DNA of 64,000 nt. Origin: JANQPX01 sp051010395 (GTDB taxonomy: Bacteria; Pseudomonadota; Alphaproteobacteria; Geminicoccales; Geminicoccaceae). Of the stretch, positions 59,167-64,000 are shown one piece after another. How positions within the stretch are numbered: the first letter of the stretch is position 1; each line of letters begins with the position of its first letter. The DNA is taken from NCBI GenBank assembly GCA_051010395.1, contig JBPCVQ010000387.1, forward strand, positions 1 through 64,000. Direction: 5' to 3'. Both the position numbers and the translations under genes were made by a program. The notes under the pieces were generated by a model. It had not been told where the DNA came from. It did no database searches and saw only the letters and a list, made by a program, of their open reading frames with translations.

Positions 59167-60222
59167 ATGATGCGCATCAAGACGGTCGCGAGCGCCGTAG
59201 CCATGGCAGCCGCTGTCGGCGTGGGTGGCAGCGGCGCGTTCGCCGAAGGCAAGATCGTGATCTCGAACTGGGATGGTTACATGCCCGCCGATCTGCCGGA
59301 AAAGTTCCAGGCGGAAACTGGCATTGAGGTCGAAGTCGCCCTGCACGCGACCAATGAGGAGATCATGGGCAAGGTCGTGGCGAGCCAGGGGCGGGGCTAT
59401 GATGTCTTGTTCGTCTCGTCTCCCTTCGCCGAAGCGTTGAACAAGCTCGGCCTATCCTCGGCAATCGACCACGGCCAGATCCCGAACATGGCCAATCTCT
59501 ATGCCGAGGCGAATAATCTCGCCTACGATCCCGGCAACAGCTTCTCGGTTCCCTATGCCTGGGGCACCACTGGGCTTTGCTACCGTAAGGATTTGGTGGA
59601 GGGTGAACCGTCCAGCTGGAACGACCTCCTGCAGCCTGCTGATGATCTCAAGGGCAAGATCACGATGCTCGCGACCGATCGCTGGCTGATGGCCGCTGGC
59701 ATGCTGGCCAAGGGGTATTCGGTCAACGAGACCGACGATGCCAAGATCGCAGAGGTCAAGGATCTGCTGATCAACGCCAAGCAGAACCTGCTTGCCTATG
59801 ATGACACCACCTTCTATTCCAAGCTGACCTCTGGCGAGGCGAGCCTGGTCCATGCCTGGGATGGCTGGTGCAATTACGGGATCGCTGAGAACGACCAGAT
59901 CAGCTATGTCATCCCCGAAGAAGGTACGGATCTCTGGGTCGACACCATGGTGGTCACCGAGGCGTCCGAAAACAAGGAAGCCGCGCATCAGTTCATCAAC
60001 TACGTGCTCGGCGCCGAGACCGGCAAATGGGTCGCCGAGAACATCCTCTACAAGGTGCCGAACCAAGTCGGAATGGAAGCGCTCGACGCTTCGATGTTCG
60101 AAAGCTTCCCGAACCTTGCGATCGAGCCCGCCGACATGATGAAGCAGGAGCAGCTTCGCGACCTCGGCGATGCGCAAAAGGCCTATACCAAGGCGGTGAC
60201 AGAGATCACGGCTTCGAACTGA
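59167..60222 (+). CDS. Polyamine-type ABC transporter substrate-binding protein (PotD/PotF-like)
   Basis: 351 residues with a signal peptide ending near residue 26 (GAFAEG). IVISNWDGYMPADLPEKFQAETGIEVEV at the mature N-terminus and FSVPYAWGTTGLCYRKDLV, YDDTTFYSKLTSGEASLVHAWDGW and EEGTDLWVDTMVV match periplasmic spermidine/putrescine-binding proteins. It delivers the ligand to the permeases at 60313-61954. The true ligand could be another amine. Ribosome site GGGAGGA before 59167. Two hairpins follow its stop. Confidence 0.93.
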   Translation: MMRIKTVASAVAMAAAVGVGGSGAFAEGKIVISNWDGYMPADLPEKFQAETGIEVEVALHATNEEIMGKVVASQGRGYDVLFVSSPFAEALNKLGLSSAIDHGQIPNMANLYAEANNLAYDPGNSFSVPYAWGTTGLCYRKDLVEGEPSSWNDLLQPADDLKGKITMLATDRWLMAAGMLAKGYSVNETDDAKIAEVKDLLINAKQNLLAYDDTTFYSKLTSGEASLVHAWDGWCNYGIAENDQISYVIPEEGTDLWVDTMVVTEASENKEAAHQFINYVLGAETGKWVAENILYKVPNQVGMEALDASMFESFPNLAIEPADMMKQEQLRDLGDAQKAYTKAVTEITASN

Positions 60223-60224
60223 GC

Positions 60225-60239
60225 GGGGCATGTTGCCCC
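60225..60239 (+). other. Triloop hairpin 2 nt after the binding-protein stop
   Basis: GGGGCA-TGT-TGCCCC, a perfect 6-bp stem with 3-nt loop, starting 2 nt after the TGA (60220-60222). Confidence 0.65.
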
Positions 60240-60250
60240 TATTCGATGTA

Positions 60251-60278
60251 GGGCAGGCGTGCTCGCTGGCGCCTGCCC
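60251..60278 (+). terminator. Second, longer hairpin in the binding-protein to permease gap
   Basis: GGGCAGGCG (60251-60259) pairs exactly with CGCCTGCCC (60270-60278) around a 10-nt loop. No U-tract follows. A stem like this between binding protein and permease genes often stabilises the upstream message and lowers the downstream output. Confidence 0.6.
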
Positions 60279-60312
60279 GCAGTCATCGCACCGCTAGGCT
60301 GACCTGATCCCG

Positions 60313-61173
60313 ATGTTGAAGCGGCTCGGCTCGTTTCTCCTGATCCTGCCTGGTGTCGGCTGGCTCACGGTCTTCATGATCGTGCCCTGCCTGATCGTGT
60401 TCTTCTTCAGCTTCTTCGAGCGCGGCGTCTATGGCGGAATCGATTACGTCTTCACGCTCGAGAATTTTTGGCGCAGTGCCGAGCCGATCTACCGCTCGAT
60501 CTTCTTGAAGTCGGCGACGATCGCGGGCCTTGCGACCGTGATCGCCGTACTGCTCGCCTATCCCGCCGCTTATGCGATTTCGCTCGCGCCCAAGGAGCGG
60601 CAAACGCGCTATCTCCTCCTGGTGATGCTGCCCTTTTGGAGCAACTATCTGATCCGCACCTATGCCTTGATCGTCCTGCTCAACCGGGAAGGCGTCATCA
60701 ATAAGAGCCTGACCGGCCTCGGTGTGATCAGCGAACCGCTGGACATTCTCTACAACACCTTCTCGGTGGTCACCGGCCTTGTCTACAACTACCTGCCCTT
60801 CGTGATCCTCGCGATCTACGCCTCCCTGCAGCGCCTGGATCCCGCAATCCGTGAAGCTTCGGAAGACCTTGGCGCGCCGGCCTGGAAGACATTCCTGCGT
60901 GTAATCTTACCACTCACTTTGCCGGGCGTGGCTGCGGGTGCCGTGTTCGTGTTTGTCCTGTCGATCGGCAATTTCATCACCCCCGATCTGCTCGGCGGCG
61001 GGCATATTCAGATGGTCGGCAATCTGATCTACGATCAGTTCCTGTCCGCCCGGGACTGGCCGTTTGGAGCCGCACTTTCGCTGGCGCTGATCTTCATCAT
61101 GATGCTGCTCCTGTTTGCACAGGCCGCAGCGGTCAATCGCGCCCAGCAGGCGGAGGGGGCGGCGCGTGGCTAG
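60313..61173 (+). CDS. Polyamine-type ABC transporter permease (PotB-like)
   Basis: 286 residues, with six expected membrane helices and the binding-protein-dependent permease EAA loop (REASEDLGAPAWKTFLRVILPLTLPG). LPFWSNYLIRTYALIVLLNREGVIN is typical of PotB/PotH. It forms the channel with the permease starting at 61166, whose GTG lies inside its end (8-nt overlap). Confidence 0.94.
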   Translation: MLKRLGSFLLILPGVGWLTVFMIVPCLIVFFFSFFERGVYGGIDYVFTLENFWRSAEPIYRSIFLKSATIAGLATVIAVLLAYPAAYAISLAPKERQTRYLLLVMLPFWSNYLIRTYALIVLLNREGVINKSLTGLGVISEPLDILYNTFSVVTGLVYNYLPFVILAIYASLQRLDPAIREASEDLGAPAWKTFLRVILPLTLPGVAAGAVFVFVLSIGNFITPDLLGGGHIQMVGNLIYDQFLSARDWPFGAALSLALIFIMMLLLFAQAAAVNRAQQAEGAARG

Positions 61174-61954
61174 AAACAACAAAAGCCACCGGCTGCTGAA
61201 AGTCCATCTCGGACTGATCTATCTCTTTCTCTATGGCCCGATTCTGGTGCTGATGGCGCTGAGCTTCAACCGCGCCGGCATGCCGACCGCCTGGACCGGG
61301 TTTTCCGTCACTTGGTACGGCAAGTTGTTGGAGAGCCCGGAGATCCTGTCCGCGGCTGTCAACACGATCATCGTCGCCAGCATCTCGACCCTGATCGCGA
61401 CCACCCTCGGCACGCTGCTGGCGCTTGGCGTCGAACGGCGAAAGACATCGAGCACACTGGACGCGCTCTTGTTCGCGCCGATGATCATCCCGGACATCGT
61501 GCTCGCGATCGCGCTTCTTTCTTTCTTCACGCTGCTCGAAGTGACGCTTGGCCTGCACTCGATCATCCTCTCCCACGTGGTCTTCAACATCGCCTTCGTC
61601 TGCGCCGTGGTGCGCACCCGCCTGAAGCACTTCGACCATGCCATCGTCGAGGCATCGATCGACCTCGGCGCCAGCGCATTCACCACCTTCCGCCGCGTGA
61701 CCCTTCCGGTGATTTTTCCTGGTGTGCTGGCCGGCGCCCTTCTGGCGTTCACCCTTTCCTTCGATGAATTCATCATAGCCTTCTTCACCGCTGGCGCCGG
61801 CTCCAGTTCGACCACGCTGCCGATGCGCATCTATTCGATGATCCGCTTCGGCGTGACGCCCGAGATCAACGCGATGGCCACGATCATCATGCTGATCAGC
61901 TTCACGCTGGTGCTGATGTCCCAGCGGCTCAGTCGCGAGACGGTGACGGGATGA
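61166..61954 (+). CDS. Polyamine-type ABC transporter permease (PotC-like)
   Basis: 262 residues from the GTG at 61166, overlapping the PotB-like gene by 8 nt, with GGAGGGGG upstream; the frame is open further back but in the neighbour's reading space. The EAA loop (VEASIDLGASAFTTFRRVTLPVIFPG) and YGPILVLMALSFNRAGMPTAWTGFSVTWYG-type start match PotC. Its stop overlaps the ATPase start by 4 nt. Confidence 0.94.
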   Translation: MARNNKSHRLLKVHLGLIYLFLYGPILVLMALSFNRAGMPTAWTGFSVTWYGKLLESPEILSAAVNTIIVASISTLIATTLGTLLALGVERRKTSSTLDALLFAPMIIPDIVLAIALLSFFTLLEVTLGLHSIILSHVVFNIAFVCAVVRTRLKHFDHAIVEASIDLGASAFTTFRRVTLPVIFPGVLAGALLAFTLSFDEFIIAFFTAGAGSSSTTLPMRIYSMIRFGVTPEINAMATIIMLISFTLVLMSQRLSRETVTG

Positions 61955-63018
61955 CGGAGGCGGTCATCGATATTCAATCGGTCACCAAGCGTTTCGGTGA
62001 GCTGACGGCCGTGGATGCTATTTCGGTCGAACTGGCCGAGGGTGAATTCTTCGCGTTGCTCGGACCAAGCGGTTGCGGCAAGACCACCTTATTGCGCATC
62101 ATCGCCGGTTTCGAGGACCCGGATGAGGGCCGTGTCCTCCTCGATGGCGAGGACATGACGCCGCTTCGAGCCAATCGCCGGCCGATCAATCTGATGTTCC
62201 AGTCCTACGCCCTGTTCCCGCATATGAGTGTGCGCGGCAATATCTCTTACGGCCTGGAAATGGAGAGCCTGCCGGCATCGGAGATCGCGTCGCGGGTCGA
62301 TGACATTCTCGATATGGTGCAACTCACCGACCTTGCCGGCCGGAAGCCGGATCAGCTTTCGGGCGGGCAAAAACAGCGGGTGGCACTTGCGCGTGCGTTG
62401 GTGAAACGGCCGCGCGTTCTGCTGCTCGACGAACCGCTCGGCGCGCTCGACAAGAAGCTGCGCGAGCAGATGCAGCTGGAGCTAAAGCGCCTGCAGAACG
62501 AGCTGGGCATCACCTTCGTCGTCGTCACACACGATCAGGAAGAGGCGCTGGTGATGGCAGATCGGATCGCGCTGATGAAGGATGGGCGCATCGCCCAGCT
62601 CGACACGCCGGAAGCGCTCTATGAACGGCCGACATCACGCTTCGCCGCCGGTTTTATCGGCGTCACCAACCTGTTCGAAGGCAAGGCAGCCAAGGATGCG
62701 ATCGATCTGAACGATCTTGGCATCCACGCCGCGACCATCGAGGCCATGCCCGGCCAGGCATGTACGCTTTCAGTCCGCCCCGAACGCCTGCAGCTTTCCG
62801 TCGACAGCAAGCTCGAAGGGTACAATGCCATTCAAGGTGACATCGTCGACATCGCTTATCATGGCCAGGACATGAACCTCTTGATCGTAGCGTCCGGCCG
62901 GGAGGGGCCCATCACCGTCCGCCTGCCGGTGGGTGAAGAGATGGCCTCGGAGATCGGCGAGGGGCAATCAGTCTGGTGCAATTGGCGCCCCGAGCACGGG
63001 CGCATCATCACGGAATGA
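61951..63018 (+). CDS. Polyamine-type ABC transporter ATP-binding protein (PotA-like)
   Basis: 355 residues. Walker A GPSGCGKTTLLRIIAG (near residue 38), signature LSGGQKQRVALARALVKRP, Walker B VLLLDEPLGALD and switch His VVTHDQEEAL, followed by a C-terminal TOBE domain (SVRPERLQLS). The start overlaps the PotC-like stop (ATGA). Full set for import is thus present: receptor, two permeases, ATPase. Confidence 0.96.
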   Translation: MTEAVIDIQSVTKRFGELTAVDAISVELAEGEFFALLGPSGCGKTTLLRIIAGFEDPDEGRVLLDGEDMTPLRANRRPINLMFQSYALFPHMSVRGNISYGLEMESLPASEIASRVDDILDMVQLTDLAGRKPDQLSGGQKQRVALARALVKRPRVLLLDEPLGALDKKLREQMQLELKRLQNELGITFVVVTHDQEEALVMADRIALMKDGRIAQLDTPEALYERPTSRFAAGFIGVTNLFEGKAAKDAIDLNDLGIHAATIEAMPGQACTLSVRPERLQLSVDSKLEGYNAIQGDIVDIAYHGQDMNLLIVASGREGPITVRLPVGEEMASEIGEGQSVWCNWRPEHGRIITE

Positions 63019-63037
63019 CATGCGAGGGAGGAGAACC

Positions 63038-64000
63038 ATGAGCCAAAAAACCATCGCCTTTTTCCCGGAAGCCGCCTTCGGGCCGGCGCTGAATTCTGTT
63101 GGCATCGCGCAGGCGGTCGAAAAGCTGGGGCACAAGGCCGTGTTCCTGTCGGATCCGGGCTTTGTCGAAGTCTATGAGGGCTACGGCTTTGCATGCCATC
63201 CCGTGAACCTCTCCGAGCCCATGCCGCCGGAGGAGATGGCCAAGTTCTGGGAGGACTTCATCAACGGCCACATCCCGAACTTCGCCAAGAAGCCGATCGA
63301 CCAGATCGACAACTACGTCAAGGAATGCTGGGAGGCGATCGTCGACAGTGCGAAATGGGCGGAGAAAGATCTGCCGGGCATCCTTGCCAAGATCAAGCCG
63401 GATGCCGTCTGCGTCGACAATGTCATCCTGTTCCCGGCGATCAAGCGCTACAGTCAGGAAAGCGGCAAGCCCTGGGTCAGGATCATCTCCTGCTCGGAAA
63501 ACGAGATCGAAGATGAGGCAATCCCACCCCATCTTTCAGGCTGCGGCGAGAAGGACACGACCTGCCACGCAGCCTTCCGCGCTCGCTTCCACGAGGTGAT
63601 CAAGCCGATTCACGACGACTTCAACACGTTTCTCGCGGATTGTGGTGAGGCCGCCTATGCGCTCGGCGAGTTCTTCGAAGCCTCGCCTCACATGAACATG
63701 CTGCTCTACCCGGAGCCGGTGAAATTCGCGAGGTCCGAGCCGCTTGATCCGAAGCGCTTTCAGTATCTGGAGGGCTGCGTTCGCGAGGACGAAGCGTATG
63801 AGGTCCCGAGCTTTAAAGTGCATAACGACAAGCCGCTGATCTATGTCAGCTACGGTTCGCTCGGAGCCGGCGACACCGATCTCTTGAAGCGTGTGATCAA
63901 TGCGGTTTCCAAGATGGAGGTGCGTGCGCTGGTCAATGTCGGGGACTACAAAGACGCCTACGACAATGTCCCGGACAATGTGCATATCGAGAGCTGGTAT
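63038..64000 (+). CDS. UGT/MGT-like glycosyltransferase, incomplete at right edge
   Basis: The frame from the ATG at 63038 (GGAGGAGAA just upstream) is open through position 64000, giving 321 residues so far. The N-terminal part reads IAFFPEAAFGPALNSVGIAQAVEKLGHKAVFLS, the start of GT-B glycosyltransferases that sample a long groove; PLIYVSYGSLGAGDTDLLKRVI is the typical start of the sugar-nucleotide domain in the UDP-glycosyltransferase (GT1/MGT) family, and VPDNVHIESWY leads to the donor-binding signature that lies beyond the window. It starts 20 nt after the polyamine ATPase, so it is probably part of that operon. Sugar and acceptor unknown. Confidence 0.85.
   Translation, partial: MSQKTIAFFPEAAFGPALNSVGIAQAVEKLGHKAVFLSDPGFVEVYEGYGFACHPVNLSEPMPPEEMAKFWEDFINGHIPNFAKKPIDQIDNYVKECWEAIVDSAKWAEKDLPGILAKIKPDAVCVDNVILFPAIKRYSQESGKPWVRIISCSENEIEDEAIPPHLSGCGEKDTTCHAAFRARFHEVIKPIHDDFNTFLADCGEAAYALGEFFEASPHMNMLLYPEPVKFARSEPLDPKRFQYLEGCVREDEAYEVPSFKVHNDKPLIYVSYGSLGAGDTDLLKRVINAVSKMEVRALVNVGDYKDAYDNVPDNVHIESWY

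Overview
The window looks like chromosomal DNA of a high-GC alphaproteobacterium. I infer this from the mix of class II DAHP synthase, RibB fused to a cysteine-less RibA-like domain, many TRAP/TAXI and amino-compound ABC transporters, FCD-type GntR regulators and tandem DMGDH/GcvT-type dehydrogenases. It cannot be placed more precisely without database searches. I saw no rRNA, tRNA, CRISPR array, intact insertion sequence or prophage.

Layout. 1-4059: a minus-strand pair (TAXI binding protein; BMP-type binding protein broken by an in-frame TAG), then a plus-strand beta-propeller lipoprotein and a small secreted protein whose domain is the paralog of the N-terminal domain of the broken gene. 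4224-5681: guaB. 5840-13222: hydantoinase A and B, an SMP-30-type lactonase and a large DMGDH/GcvT dehydrogenase. 13314-19673 (minus): small zinc-ribbon membrane protein, DAO-type oxidase, GntR regulator, class IV aminotransferase and a complete polar-amino-acid ABC transporter, divergent from a choline-sulfatase-like gene (19783-21327). 21413-31616: M29/NicX-like metalloprotein, LysR, YCII protein, FAH hydrolase, RutE-like nitroreductase, DctPQM TRAP transporter, intradiol dioxygenase, GntR, SDR. 31750-35982: pgi and a second DMGDH/GcvT protein. 36186-38882: two helix-hairpin-helix proteins, a BON-like membrane protein and mscL. 39061-45736 (minus): nicotinate phosphoribosyltransferase, GNAT, B3/4-domain protein, ribB-type gene, class II DAHP synthase, glutathione reductase. 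46220-50578: alkylsulfatase-like metallo-beta-lactamase protein coupled to a fused TAXI-TRAP permease and its binding protein. 50657-57801: BCCT transporter, GntR, DapA-like lyase, aldehyde dehydrogenase, FAD oxidoreductase, and the broken 5' end of an alcohol dehydrogenase. 58082-64000: tandem-HTH GntR regulator, polyamine-type ABC transporter and a UGT-like glycosyltransferase that runs off the right edge.

Together the genes describe a scavenger of small organic nitrogen and sulfur compounds (hydantoins, N-methyl amino acids or betaines, sulfate esters, aromatic or pyridine acids, polyamines), each locus with its own importer, flavin oxidases and local GntR/LysR regulator.

The most unusual signal is non-coding. 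An approximately 80-bp dispersed repeat begins exactly at the stop codon of several unrelated genes (three clear and two diverged copies). More broadly, about ten genes carry a short hairpin (5-6 bp stem, usually a 3-nt loop) starting within 0-2 nt of, or overlapping, the stop codon, with unrelated stem sequences.
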